Under the pieces are notes generated by a model. The model was not told the origin of the DNA, made no database searches, and saw only the letters and a list, made by a program, of their open reading frames with translations. Positions 7,897 through 16,374 of a stretch of DNA of 33,373 nucleotides are shown here, piece by piece. How positions within the stretch are numbered: the first letter of the stretch is position 1; every line of letters begins with the position of its first letter. The stretch covers positions 1-33,373 of the forward strand of contig JALOTA010000072.1 of the NCBI GenBank assembly GCA_025458125.1, given 5' to 3'. This DNA is from Hyphomicrobium sp. Its GTDB lineage: Bacteria; Pseudomonadota; Alphaproteobacteria; Rhizobiales; Hyphomicrobiaceae. Position numbers and translations under genes: made by a program.

Positions 7897-9401
7897 GGCA
7901 GCCCCGATCGGCCGATTGCGAGATAATCGAAAGGTTGAAGCGGGAGCAACCCGAGCACTACGGCACAAACCGCAAGGGCAAGAACAGTCAACTCGCGGTA
8001 GAGAGGAATTTGCGCAACCGGTGCAAAGCCCGTTGCCGGTTCGGCCATTGCGCGGCCGAGGACGCGGAAAACGTAGCTCGCCGCCAGGATGCCGCCGATC
8101 AGGATTGCCGCTGCGATCGTCCAATTTCTGGTTTCGGCCGCGGCGGTCAGCAACATCAGCTTGGCATTGAAGCCACCACTGGGCGGCAGGCCCATCAACG
8201 ACAGTCCAGCCAGCCCAAAGGCGGCAATACTGATCGGCACGGCTTTCAGAGCCCCGGCCAGATCATCGATTCGATCGTGTCCCAATGCTTCCGCGATCAG
8301 GCCGGCCGCGAGAAACATCGATGCCTTGGCCAGTGCGTGCGACACGAGTTGCAGTGTGCCTCCTGTCCAGCCGATGGCTTGCCACTCAGCCGGCGCATCG
8401 CTGGCCATCACGAGCGGGAACATCAGGAACAGGTAGCCGACCTGGGCAACGGTCGAATAGGCGATCATCAATTTCAGCCGGGCCTGACGCAGTGCGACTA
8501 CGCTGCAGAACAGAATACTTGCCATGCCGAGCCCGCCGAGCAAATGCGCGGCCGTTGCATTGACGGACTGGGGCGCAACGTCGAACCAGAGCCGCAGGAT
8601 GATGAAGAACGGCGCCTTGACGACGAGTGCGGACAGAACGGCGCTCGCTGCCGCCGGTGCTCCTGCATGGGCGGGTGGAAGCCACAGGTGCAGCGGGAAC
8701 AACGCCGCCTTGGCCATGAGCCCGACGATCATCAGCCCAAGCGCGACGGACGTTGCCAGATCATCGCGGGCCAACAGACGAAGTCCGGCGAAATCGAGCG
8801 TGCCGTAGGCGCCGTAGAGGAGCGCTGTGCCCAGGAGATAGAGAACGGATCCAGCGAGAGCGAACAGCAGATAGCGCAGCGCTGCCTGCAGGGTATCGCG
8901 CTTGCCGTCGAGACAGACGAGGGGTACCGCGCTGAAAGTCAGCAGTTCCAGAGCCACGAACAGGTTGAACAGGTCTTGCCCGAGGAACACGGAATTGAGC
9001 GCAGTCCACAGCCCAAGAAGCAGCGTCCAGAAAACCATTGGTCTGCGGGCTTCGGCCTTGTCCGGGGGCGTGCTGAACGCGCCGCGCGCGTAGATGCCGA
9101 CGGCGCACAGAACAACTGCGGTCATGACCATGAGCGTCGCCGATAGGCCGTCGGCGCGCAGCGCTATTCCGAGCGGCGGTTGCCAGTTGCCGAGGACATA
9201 AGTGACCGCCGCCCCGCTACGCGCAACGCTGGCGGCGATGGCTACCGCGATCAACAGTCCGGCCGGGAGTACGACGTAGGCGATACGCTCGGCATGTCTG
9301 AGCCCGAGAGCGAGGATCGCTAGCATACCGATGACCGGCAGCATGATCGACATGACCAGCAGGGCGCCACCGCCGGTCGTCGTGTAGACGGCGGTCATCA
9401 T
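7893..9401 (-). CDS. mnhD: Mrp antiporter subunit D
   Basis: 502 residues, about 14 membrane helices. A canonical MrpD/NuoM-like antiporter subunit that should carry protons in the multi-subunit Na+(K+)/H+ antiporter. The key acidic/basic pair is visible: the TM5 glutamate in LFVALELL (E152) and the TM7 lysine in GLMAKAALFPLHLW (K231), followed by a second lysine at VKAPFF (K262) and one near the C-terminal end (GFNAKLMLL). It overlaps mnhC upstream and D2 downstream by four bases each, so all three are translationally coupled. Confidence 0.92.
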   Translation of the reverse strand: MMTAVYTTTGGGALLVMSIMLPVIGMLAILALGLRHAERIAYVVLPAGLLIAVAIAASVARSGAAVTYVLGNWQPPLGIALRADGLSATLMVMTAVVLCAVGIYARGAFSTPPDKAEARRPMVFWTLLLGLWTALNSVFLGQDLFNLFVALELLTFSAVPLVCLDGKRDTLQAALRYLLFALAGSVLYLLGTALLYGAYGTLDFAGLRLLARDDLATSVALGLMIVGLMAKAALFPLHLWLPPAHAGAPAAASAVLSALVVKAPFFIILRLWFDVAPQSVNATAAHLLGGLGMASILFCSVVALRQARLKLMIAYSTVAQVGYLFLMFPLVMASDAPAEWQAIGWTGGTLQLVSHALAKASMFLAAGLIAEALGHDRIDDLAGALKAVPISIAAFGLAGLSLMGLPPSGGFNAKLMLLTAAAETRNWTIAAAILIGGILAASYVFRVLGRAMAEPATGFAPVAQIPLYRELTVLALAVCAVVLGLLPLQPFDYLAIGRSGLP

Positions 9402-9733
9402 GACGGGGGATCATCCTGCTCTTGGGATGGTACCGGGTCGAGTGTCGCCGCTCCGGCCGCCAGCATTCGCAAGAGCAGCGCGACCGCGAGGGCGGTCGCC
9501 GCGAAGGCTACGACAATTCCGGTAATGACCATGGCCTGAGGTACTGGATCTGCAGGAAACCCGGCAGCTGCTCCGCGCCGTGCCGCGATGCCGAACAAAA
9601 GGAAGGTGCCACTTCCCAGAACGTTGAACGAGATGATCTTGCGAAGCGGCGTGGGGTGCAGCACGAGGCCGTAGAGCCCTACGGCGATCATTCCCGCAGC
9701 ACAGAAGCCGTACAGGGTGGTGGTCGTCATCAT
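9398..9733 (-). CDS. mnhC: Mrp antiporter subunit C (NuoK-like)
   Basis: 111 residues with three membrane helices, the size and layout of MrpC/NuoK. The helix-1 end GLYGLVLHPTPLRKIISFNV and the following GSGTFLLFG are characteristic. It lies between the B-fusion gene and mnhD, with ATGA overlaps at both ends. The C-terminal ~15 residues are a polar tail (PVPSQEQDDPPS). In the complex this small subunit packs beside subunit D. Confidence 0.9.
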   Translation of the reverse strand: MMTTTTLYGFCAAGMIAVGLYGLVLHPTPLRKIISFNVLGSGTFLLFGIAARRGAAAGFPADPVPQAMVITGIVVAFAATALAVALLLRMLAAGAATLDPVPSQEQDDPPS

Positions 9734-10662
9734 CGCGGAGCCTTTGCGGCTGGACCGGCAACCAGCATGCCCAGAATAACAGCGATCGAGAGTGCCAGCG
9801 CCGCCTCGACTACGATGATGATCGGTTTGGCAAAGCCGGGCGGATAGGAAAGAAAACCATCAGCGATCCAGAAACCCGCCATACCTGCGATCAGGAACAT
9901 GACTGGGCCGAAAACGACCAGAAGACGCATCGCGCGAAGGCGGATTTCAGGCGGTTCGCGGAGGTCGGCCATCATCACCAGAAGCCACATTGCCGCCAGA
10001 ACGGTCCCGCCCTGGAAAGTGCCTCCGGGATTATCGGCGCCATTCCAAATGAGATAAATGCCGACGACGACGCCGACCGGCGGCAGGATCTGCGCGAGAA
10101 ACGTCAATGCGATGCTGGGCTGTTCCGCGCGGAGTGATGCCGGCGCACCTCCCCAGAAGGGATCGGGCGTCAACGCCCAAACGCCGATGAGCGCGAGCAC
10201 GAGGACGACTTTTTCCAGCAGCGTATCGAGCGCCCGATAGGCCAGAAGTACGACCGTTACGGGATTGCCGAGGCCGAGTTCGTCCATATGTGCCGCCGCT
10301 TCGGGCGCCAGGGTCGGCGAGGGCTGGACTGGAAACGCAACGATCGCCGCAAGGGCCGCCGCGATGACGGCGCAGAAAAGAGCCGTCACGATGCGCTGGG
10401 CAACGGCGGGCACGGCTTCGTGAGGACCGGTTGGCAGCAGCCGGGCACAGGCGCGCAGCAGCAGAAGTCCCGTTGCGCCGCCGCCGATCGCCGCCTCGGT
10501 GAGCGCCACGTCAACCGCGTAAAGCCGTATCCACGCCAGCGACAGCAGAAGACCGACGACGATAAAACCGATGACCGAGTCGCGCCTGTCGTTTGCCGCA
10601 ACGGTCCATACCGAAGCGATCAGAATGAGCAGGACCAGGGCGAAATCAGGCAAGAGATTCAT
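9730..10662 (-). CDS. fusion of MrpA C-terminal modules (DUF4040/MbhD, MbhE) with MrpB
   Basis: 310 residues in three membrane modules. Residues 1-75 match DUF4040/MbhD (VDVALTEAAIGGG, E56). Residues ~90-165 match the MbhE-like end of MrpA (LLAYRALDTLLEKVVLVLAL, with D146 and E150). Residues ~183-305 match MnhB, with its signature GADNPGGTFQGG at 208-219. In Bacillus-type systems the first two modules form the C-terminus of the large MrpA protein; here they sit on the B subunit. It overlaps mnhG and mnhC by four bases each. The module names rest on recalled motifs. Confidence 0.85.
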   Translation of the reverse strand: MNLLPDFALVLLILIASVWTVAANDRRDSVIGFIVVGLLLSLAWIRLYAVDVALTEAAIGGGATGLLLLRACARLLPTGPHEAVPAVAQRIVTALFCAVIAAALAAIVAFPVQPSPTLAPEAAAHMDELGLGNPVTVVLLAYRALDTLLEKVVLVLALIGVWALTPDPFWGGAPASLRAEQPSIALTFLAQILPPVGVVVGIYLIWNGADNPGGTFQGGTVLAAMWLLVMMADLREPPEIRLRAMRLLVVFGPVMFLIAGMAGFWIADGFLSYPPGFAKPIIIVVEAALALSIAVILGMLVAGPAAKAPR

Positions 10663-10952
10663 GAATGTGGTGTGTCTCTGGATGCGAACTGGGCAATCAA
10701 TTGGCTTGCCGAGGCTCCGGCAAGCTGGACAAGCAGCCAGACCACCACGAGTTTCAGCCCGCTCGTCACATCGGGGCTTTGCGGCAGCAGGCCCAGGACG
10801 ATCAGTCCGAATCCGAGATTGTCGGCTTTCGTCAGCGCATGCAGCCGGGTCAGCGTATCGGGGAAGCGCAGGAGCCCGACTGTTCCCGCAAGGAAAAAGA
10901 AAACACCCGCACTGACCGCGACGATCGTGAAGCTATCGAGCAGGAAGCTCAT
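10659..10952 (-). CDS. mnhG: Mrp antiporter subunit G
   Basis: 97 residues, three membrane helices. The family signature GTVGLLRFPDTLTRLHALTK is present near residue 22, followed by NLGFGLIVLGL. I chose the ATG at 10952, which shares one base with the mnhF stop (TGATG). The longer frame to 11159 reads an arginine-rich shadow of mnhF. MnhG is a small accessory subunit needed for antiporter assembly in characterised Mrp systems. Confidence 0.9.
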   Translation of the reverse strand: MSFLLDSFTIVAVSAGVFFFLAGTVGLLRFPDTLTRLHALTKADNLGFGLIVLGLLPQSPDVTSGLKLVVVWLLVQLAGASASQLIAQFASRDTPHS

Positions 10953-11230
10953 CAGCTGGACCTCCCCGCCTGCTTTTTTGTTCCCGGTTCGCCAAGGCTG
11001 AGTGCAACAGCTGCGAAGGCTGCGAGCAGGGCCAGTACGAGCGCGATATCGATGATCGCGGTCATCCCGCTGGCGGTGGCGATCAGCAGAGCAATGGCGC
11101 CGCCACCGGTGCCCAGCAGTTGTGCGGCCATCATCCGGTCGGCGGGAGCGGGGCCCCAAAGCATGCGCGCGAGTCCGAGCCCCGTAAGAAGCAGAAGCAG
11201 CGCGGCGGTCACGAACAGAAATTCAGTCAT
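10952..11230 (-). CDS. mnhF: Mrp antiporter subunit F
   Basis: 92 residues with three membrane helices. The conserved short loop RMLWGPAPADRMMA after the first helix and the IDIALVLALLAA helix identify MrpF. The start overlaps the end of mnhE by eight bases and the stop overlaps mnhG by one, so it is coupled to both. The last ten residues are a basic tail (EPGTKKQAGRSS). Confidence 0.9.
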   Translation of the reverse strand: MTEFLFVTAALLLLLTGLGLARMLWGPAPADRMMAAQLLGTGGGAIALLIATASGMTAIIDIALVLALLAAFAAVALSLGEPGTKKQAGRSS

Positions 11231-11702
11231 GAGGTTTCAGGTTTTTCGTCCCTGTCCCGAACACGCGTGCAAATTGCTTTTCTTCGGCCGCCAGTTGAGC
11301 CGCGACCGGCTGGCTGGTGTCAAGGCAATGGATCAGCAGTTCACCGGATTGCCCGGCGCGCACAGGAAGCGTGCCCGGCTGGAGGCTGGTCAGTGCGCAG
11401 AACGCGGCGCGGGCCGGTTCACTGGCGAGCCCGGTGGAATAGGTGATGAAGCCCGGCGCAATCAGCGCTTGCCAAGGCAAGCGCACGGCGAGCCGCGCCA
11501 GGGCGGTGGGCGAAAAGCGCTCACCGCTTACCGGAAGTAGGAGTACGCTCACCCAAGTTGCGCACGCCGCCGCCAGAACTCCGACAGCAAAATCGGTCCA
11601 TGTGAAGCCGATCAGGACGAGCCAGAGCGCAAGGTAGAGTGCGAAGCGGCGCAATGCCCCAAGGCTGAAAAGGGATGAAACCGAAGTGCCGAGCGCCGTC
11701 AT
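11223..11702 (-). CDS. mnhE: Mrp antiporter subunit E
   Basis: 159 residues. Two N-terminal membrane segments (YLALWLVLIGFTWTDFAVGV and AACATWVSVLLLP) are followed by a soluble C-terminal domain with SLQPGTLPV and LLIHCLDTSQP, the usual MrpE layout. The ATG at 11702 follows GGGAGGCATC and is preferred over the in-frame methionine at 11726. It is the first gene of the antiporter operon, so the promoter should lie in 11703-11860. I saw no obvious regulatory site there. Confidence 0.9.
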   Translation of the reverse strand: MTALGTSVSSLFSLGALRRFALYLALWLVLIGFTWTDFAVGVLAAACATWVSVLLLPVSGERFSPTALARLAVRLPWQALIAPGFITYSTGLASEPARAAFCALTSLQPGTLPVRAGQSGELLIHCLDTSQPVAAQLAAEEKQFARVFGTGTKNLKPHD

Positions 11703-11860
11703 GATGCCTCCCTGCGAGCGCGACAACCGGCTTCAGCGAAATCTACAGGAACTTGCCCGGCGGTTTCAGTCAAAATCCCACACATTCGGAACATAGCGAA
11801 AAGAATGTCCATGTCATCCCCAGGCATTGAGGCGAGTCCCAATCATGCGGCGACTTTGGT

Positions 11861-12397
11861 TCAGGCCGGCCGAATCTCGACCTTTGCCGCCGCGATCCGC
11901 CGGTAGAGGTCGGCGCGGCGTTTGAGAGGCCACCAATCGTAGAGAAAAATTTCGATCGGCTTCCAGTTGGCGACCCATCCGAGAATAATCAGGCCTTCCT
12001 GGATGATGCTGGTAGTCGGACCGGCGCCGATCAGGCGTGGGAGCATCTGGCTCAACGCCAGACAGGCCGCCAGAATAGCGAGCCCGACGAGAAGGTAGCG
12101 GCGCCCAAGCCGGAACAGTTCGCGCCGGTCACGATCAATCGAATTGGCGTGCAGTTCGAAATAATGGGTCAAGGCCGTCGCAAGTCCCCGCTCCCGCGCA
12201 CGCTGGGCTTCGTCCTCGGGCATGTGGATCAGCATCCGGATCGGCTCGTGCTCGGGTAATTCGCGTGCCCAGCTTGCGATATGAGATTCCGCGTCGTCGT
12301 CGAGGTCGCGCTCGTCAAAAGGAGAGGGATCGAACGAGTTGAAGAGCTGCTCGATGCGCGAAATGCGAATTTCGATGGGTTCGGCCGCTGAATCCAT
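11861..12397 (-). CDS. hypothetical membrane protein, C-terminal two-helix region
   Basis: 178 residues. I do not recognise a named family, although the ending KPIEIFLYDWWPLKRRADLY feels familiar from conserved alphaproteobacterial hypothetical proteins. The first ~95 residues are soluble and acidic (DERDLDDDAES), with a long helix rich in Arg/Glu. Two membrane segments follow (YLLVGLAILAACLALSQ and IIQEGLIILGWVANW), then a short basic cytosolic tail. I chose the ATG at 12397 over the TTG at 12421 because an AAGG lies upstream of it. It starts 34 bp after the DUF4239 gene and is probably in its operon. Confidence 0.65.
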   Translation of the reverse strand: MDSAAEPIEIRISRIEQLFNSFDPSPFDERDLDDDAESHIASWARELPEHEPIRMLIHMPEDEAQRARERGLATALTHYFELHANSIDRDRRELFRLGRRYLLVGLAILAACLALSQMLPRLIGAGPTTSIIQEGLIILGWVANWKPIEIFLYDWWPLKRRADLYRRIAAAKVEIRPA

Positions 12398-12430
12398 TTT
12401 TGAGCTCAAGCCTTCGGTCAAAACTGAAAA

Positions 12431-13237
12431 TCAGTTGGTTGCCTTGAGCTCAGCAATGACCTCTTCAAGGAAGTGATCGAAATAATCGACCCGGATCAGA
12501 CCCATGCGGGGAAACTCAATATCCGTGACGATGTAGAGTGTGACGGCGAGAGCCGTGGCGAAGACGAGCATGTGGACAATGCTCTGCGACTTGGCGGCTG
12601 CCATCGAGAAGCCGGCGAGCAGTGACGCGCCCAGGGCCAGTCCGAACAGCATGATGTAAATGGCCTGTGGCGGATGCCGCTCGTTTGCGCCGCGCCGCAG
12701 TTTGGCTGCCTCGAACATGGCAGAGAGGGACGGCAGTGTGAGGACGCATCCGGTGTTTGAGATGCCGAATGGGCAATAGGCTGCGGCAGACTTCCACAAT
12801 ACTGCTTTTGCGGCTGCGGCGGCGCGAACGGCCTCCGGCGAATAAACCGCGGCCTCGTCGGTGATCGAGAATTCGATCGGCGCTTTGTAAATCGTCAGCC
12901 GGGCCTCGGCGTAGGCCACCAGCAACGGCTTGAGTTGCCGTCGTGCGTCAGCGTCGAGCAACTGCAGGCGATCCCCGGCGGTGGCGATGGCATTTGCTTC
13001 CTGCAGGATGAGGCCCCGGCGTTCGTCGAAGCGTTGCAGCGCGCCTGAAATAGCAAATGCCAGAAGGAGACCCATGAGCGCAAATACCGCGCCCTCAACG
13101 GCGTTGAGCCCGGACATGGAGTCCGCGCCCTGTCTGGTCAGGTATTCCTGGCCGATCCGGCGCCCGGCACCCAGCAGCGCCAGCGAACCGCCGAAGATGA
13201 GCAGAGCAATTCCACCCGAGAAGAGAAAAAATGTCAT
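12431..13237 (-). CDS. DUF4239-like (bestrophin-like) membrane protein
   Basis: About 268 residues from the ATG at 13237; a TTG at 13264 would add nine residues and is a real alternative. Layout is two N-terminal membrane segments, a soluble middle, and two C-terminal segments (IYIMLFGLALGASLLAGFSM and MLVFATALAVTLYIVTDIEF). The stretch FALMGLLLAFAISGAL...FDERRGLILQEANAI is the hallmark I associate with DUF4239, sometimes described as bestrophin-like. Its function is unknown. The probable partner gene follows 33 bp downstream. It is divergent from the TAXI gene. Confidence 0.75.
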   Translation of the reverse strand: MTFFLFSGGIALLIFGGSLALLGAGRRIGQEYLTRQGADSMSGLNAVEGAVFALMGLLLAFAISGALQRFDERRGLILQEANAIATAGDRLQLLDADARRQLKPLLVAYAEARLTIYKAPIEFSITDEAAVYSPEAVRAAAAAKAVLWKSAAAYCPFGISNTGCVLTLPSLSAMFEAAKLRRGANERHPPQAIYIMLFGLALGASLLAGFSMAAAKSQSIVHMLVFATALAVTLYIVTDIEFPRMGLIRVDYFDHFLEEVIAELKATN

Positions 13238-13588
13238 GAGCTTCAAGAGATCTGATGTTGTCAACGCCTACCCCCGTGCCACTGGCCACGACAGCCGATC
13301 CGCTCGAATATATCGAGCGATCACTGCCTGCAATCGCAACCGGGAGAAGGCCCTCAACCGCATGGCTGCTACGCTCGAGAGTTAGAGCGCATATCCTGGC
13401 CCTATCAAAGGTGGATTAAATGGGCGGCAGGGCGTTGGCTATGACTTTTTTTCGGCCGCTTGCGATTTCTGGCGGTGCGCATCTTTTATGGATCGTCTCA
13501 TTGATTGGAGGTTGAGAAGCGCGCCTCGAGGTTGTTATCATCGTCCAGTCAGTCATTGCGGTTCAATTGCGTGCGTTGGGGGGCTTTT
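13238..13588. other. divergent intergenic region (DUF4239 / TAXI gene)
   Basis: A 351-bp gap between divergent genes, so it should hold two promoters. Its one clear structure is the dyad at 13301-13319, listed separately. An open frame crosses it on the plus strand but has no domain and runs antisense into the DUF4239 gene. The TAXI frame itself extends back to 13505, but the segment before 13589 does not look coding. Confidence 0.45.
13301..13319. promoter_or_regulatory. perfect dyad, candidate operator
   Basis: CGCTCGA and TCGAGCG are perfect reverse complements of seven bases around the AT-rich centre ATATA. The site lies about 60 bp upstream of the DUF4239 start and 270 bp upstream of the TAXI start. 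It resembles sites for dimeric repressors, but I cannot name one. Confidence 0.4.
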
Positions 13589-14830
13589 GTGAATCGTATC
13601 GCAAGTTCAGGCCTTATGTTGCTGCTCGCGGCATCATTGGCCTCTCCGGCAAAAGCTGCCGATGGGATCAGTATCGCGACCGGAAACCCTGAAGGGCTCT
13701 ACTATGCCGCGGGACAGGCCATCTGCCGTGCCCTTGCCTTGCACCCCGAAACGGCAAGCCTTCCCTGTAAACCGGCCGTGACAAATGGATCGATTTCCAA
13801 CATTCTTGGACTGAATGTTGAGGGACCTCAGTTCGCTATCGTTCAGGCGGACGTGCAATTCAACGCCGTTTCGGGCCTCGGTCTCTTCGAGGCGACCGGT
13901 CCCGATCAGGATCTACGCGCGGTCTTGTCTCTCCACTCGGAAGCATTTGCTGTTTTGGTGCCCGCCGACAGCAAGGTGAACACATTCGCTGACTTGCGGG
14001 GTAGCCGGTTCAGCGCAGGGCAAGTCGGCACGGGCACGCGCGAAACCGCCGAGGCTCTGTTCGAAGTTCTCAAGTGGACCGCCGACGACAGAGCCCGCCT
14101 CGTCGATATGGCGGTTGGCGATCAGGCTGCCGCCTTGTGCGGCGGAAAGATCGATGCGGCGGCGTTCCTCAGCGGCCATCCGTCACCGTTGATCGCGGCG
14201 CTGGCCGGCTCCTGCCCCGTCAAGCTCGTCCAGGTGCCGCGAGAGGCCAGCGATCAGCTCGCGGAGAAGATGGTCTACTATCGTCCAGCGACGATCATGC
14301 CCGGCACATATCCAGGTAACGCTCAGCCGGTGCAGACCGTGGGTCTGCGGACGGCGCTGGTGACGAGTGCTGATGTTCCGGTTCGCACCGTGCGGGCCGT
14401 GACCGAGGCTGTGTTTCGCAACCTTGGAACGATCCGCGATGCGGCTCCTGCATTTGCTTACCTGCGACCCGACGAGATGAGCACCAGCGGGCTGATTGCG
14501 CCTCTGCATCCCGGTGCGCTGGAATACTATCGCGCGGTTGGACTTCCAACACCGAGCGTTCAGATTGTGCCAAGCGGAAAGTCTGCGATCGGTGACGCCC
14601 ACAAACCCGGCCTGGGTACACTCAAGATCGATCCGAAATTGCAGGTGCCGGATGCGCCTTCCCCGGGCAAAGTGCAGAAGCCAGCCTACAACACGATACC
14701 TGTCGGCCCGGATGACAAGTGGAAGCTCGAGGCGGGTGACTTCGGAGCTAAAAATCCGGCGTTGACGGGCGATGGGGATTTGCCGTCGGCGCAGGACAAC
14801 ATTCGCCTTAAGATCCCGGCGCCAAATTAG
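13589..14830 (+). CDS. TAXI family TRAP transporter solute-binding protein
   Basis: 413 residues from the GTG at 13589, which follows GGGGGG and begins a clean signal peptide (MNRIASSGLMLLLAAS..PAKA-ADG). The start of the mature protein, ISIATGNPEGLYYAAGQAIC, is the classic TAXI (TRAP-associated extracytoplasmic immunogenic) opening, followed by TNGSISNILGL and LRGSRFSAGQVGTGTRETAE. Such proteins bind a small organic acid or amino acid in the periplasm and hand it to a fused 4TM-12TM TRAP permease. No such permease is in the window. The last ~85 residues are a Pro/Gly/Lys-rich extension beyond the usual fold. The downstream gene is convergent, so this one stands alone. Confidence 0.85.
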   Translation: MNRIASSGLMLLLAASLASPAKAADGISIATGNPEGLYYAAGQAICRALALHPETASLPCKPAVTNGSISNILGLNVEGPQFAIVQADVQFNAVSGLGLFEATGPDQDLRAVLSLHSEAFAVLVPADSKVNTFADLRGSRFSAGQVGTGTRETAEALFEVLKWTADDRARLVDMAVGDQAAALCGGKIDAAAFLSGHPSPLIAALAGSCPVKLVQVPREASDQLAEKMVYYRPATIMPGTYPGNAQPVQTVGLRTALVTSADVPVRTVRAVTEAVFRNLGTIRDAAPAFAYLRPDEMSTSGLIAPLHPGALEYYRAVGLPTPSVQIVPSGKSAIGDAHKPGLGTLKIDPKLQVPDAPSPGKVQKPAYNTIPVGPDDKWKLEAGDFGAKNPALTGDGDLPSAQDNIRLKIPAPN

Positions 14831-14871
14831 AACAGGGTGGCAAGTCAGGTCGAATGGCAGGCCTCCAAGCC

Positions 14872-14888
14872 CGAGGCCGAAAGCCTCG
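14872..14888. terminator. hairpin between convergent genes
   Basis: CGAGGC and GCCTCG form a 6-bp stem with a CGAAA loop in the 86-bp gap between the convergent TAXI and GntP genes. There is no T-tract, so it is at best a weak bidirectional terminator candidate. Confidence 0.3.
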
Positions 14889-14916
14889 CGCGATGAGGTG
14901 TCCGCTGCGATGCCAG

Positions 14917-16371
14917 CTAGAAAGTTCCGAACATCGTGCCAAGCCCGATCACGGCAATCAGCGCCAGAACGGCGCCGACGATGGCGACCATCACGATGTC
15001 GAGATAACTTTCGCGATGGCTGCATCCACAGACCGCAAGCATTGTCACGACGGCGCCGTTATGGGGCAGGCTGTCGAGAGTTCCGGAGGCAATGACCGCC
15101 ACGCGGTGGAGCAGTGACGGGTCGAGGCCCGTGTCACGTGCAATCTGCATGTATGTCGGGCCAAGGGCTTCCAGCGCGATCGTCATTCCGCCCGATGCCG
15201 AACCGGTCAATGCCGCGAGGATGTTCGTCGCTACCGCAAGAGAGACCAGCGGACCTCCGCCAATTCCCAGTACCCAGTCACGCACCATGGCGAAGGCCGG
15301 CAGAGCGGCGACGACGGCACCGAAGCCGACGAGGCTCGCCACGCTGAGGACGGGGAGAACGGATGCGTTGGCGCCCGCATCGACCGTGTCCCGCAAGGCG
15401 GGAAGGCGGCGATAGTTCAACGCAACAAGCACGAGGATGGCTGAAAACAGTGCGATCGAGACCGACCAGATTCCGCCTACCGCCGCCAGGCTTGTCGGCC
15501 CCCACTGAGGTTCGGCGAGAAAGCCGGCGTCGATGCTCGGCAGGACGAATTTCGAGATCAGGAAGTTCGTGCAGACGACGACCGCCAGCGGAATGAGTGC
15601 GATCGAAATAGGCGGGCCCTGTTCGGCGCGGTCGCTTGCATCGATTTCCGCCGGATCGAATTCGCGCGCCGTCGTTGCGAGTTCGCGGACGGTCAATTCG
15701 TCGGCTGCGGTGGCTGGCTCGTCATCATGCGCGGTTTCAAATCCTTCTCCCGCCCGTTGGGCCCGGGCCTGTGCGAAGGCGAGCCACCACATTCCAAACG
15801 TGAACATGATCAACGCCGCAATGACGCCCAGTCCGGGAGCAGCGAACGCCGTCGTTCCGAAGAACGGCATCGGTATCGCGTTCTGAATGGCGGGTGTGCC
15901 GGGCAGTGCCGACATCGTGAAGGTGGATGTGCCGAGCGCAATCGCCGCTGGAAGCAGGCGGCGCGGCACGTTCCCGGCTTTGAACAGGGCCAGACCCATC
16001 GGAGCGAGCACGAAGAAGGCCACGAACAAACTGACACCGCCATACGTGACGAGGGCGCCGGCCAGAACGACGGCCAGTGCGGCCCGTGCCGGTCCCAGAT
16101 TCTGCGTCATGTAGTCGGCAATGGTTTTGACCGAACCGCTGTCGTCCATCAGCTTTCCGAACAGCGCACCGAGGAGAAAGATCGGGAAGAACTGTGCGAC
16201 GAAGCCCGCCGCGGCCGACATGAACGTTTGAGTCCAGTGCGCGAGCAGTGGTTCTCCGGAGAATGCAGCGGCAATGAGTGCTGCGCCGGGAGCAAGCAGG
16301 AGGATGGACCATCCCCGGAACGCGAAGAACATCAGGAAGGCGAGGCCGGCGAGGATTCCCAGAAGTCCCAA
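14917..16371 (-). CDS. GntP family proton symporter
   Basis: 484 residues with about 12-14 membrane segments. A GntP-family (gluconate:H+ symporter) permease: VTYGGVSLFVAFFVLAPMGL, GTSTFTMSALPGTPAIQN and, near the end, GTLDSLPHNGAVVTML. The last motif and the patatin partner resemble the branch annotated as 3-hydroxybutyrate permeases, so a short hydroxy-acid is the better guess than gluconate. A charged loop (residues ~205-255) splits the two halves. The start is a TTG one codon after the stop of the patatin gene and in the same frame (TGA-CAC-TTG); the Shine-Dalgarno GGAAGG lies inside the patatin's last codons. Translation is therefore probably coupled. Confidence 0.85.
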   Translation of the reverse strand: MGLLGILAGLAFLMFFAFRGWSILLLAPGAALIAAAFSGEPLLAHWTQTFMSAAAGFVAQFFPIFLLGALFGKLMDDSGSVKTIADYMTQNLGPARAALAVVLAGALVTYGGVSLFVAFFVLAPMGLALFKAGNVPRRLLPAAIALGTSTFTMSALPGTPAIQNAIPMPFFGTTAFAAPGLGVIAALIMFTFGMWWLAFAQARAQRAGEGFETAHDDEPATAADELTVRELATTAREFDPAEIDASDRAEQGPPISIALIPLAVVVCTNFLISKFVLPSIDAGFLAEPQWGPTSLAAVGGIWSVSIALFSAILVLVALNYRRLPALRDTVDAGANASVLPVLSVASLVGFGAVVAALPAFAMVRDWVLGIGGGPLVSLAVATNILAALTGSASGGMTIALEALGPTYMQIARDTGLDPSLLHRVAVIASGTLDSLPHNGAVVTMLAVCGCSHRESYLDIVMVAIVGAVLALIAVIGLGTMFGTF

Positions 16372-16374
16372 GTG

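Noticed and set aside
7935-9146. Long plus-strand open frame (403 codons) opposite the mrpD gene
   Set aside because: It is antisense to a well-supported membrane protein, has a Gln/Arg-rich composition typical of a GC-driven shadow, and shows no domain or ribosome site.
6265-11702. Reading the antiporter cluster as a complex I or membrane-bound hydrogenase operon
   Set aside because: No NuoB/C/D/I-like or hydrogenase catalytic subunit is present, while E, F and G subunits specific to Mrp are.
12431-13264. True bestrophin chloride channel for the DUF4239 gene
   Set aside because: The helix layout and the EANAI-type motif fit DUF4239; the channel-neck signature of bestrophins was not seen, so no ion-channel function is assigned.
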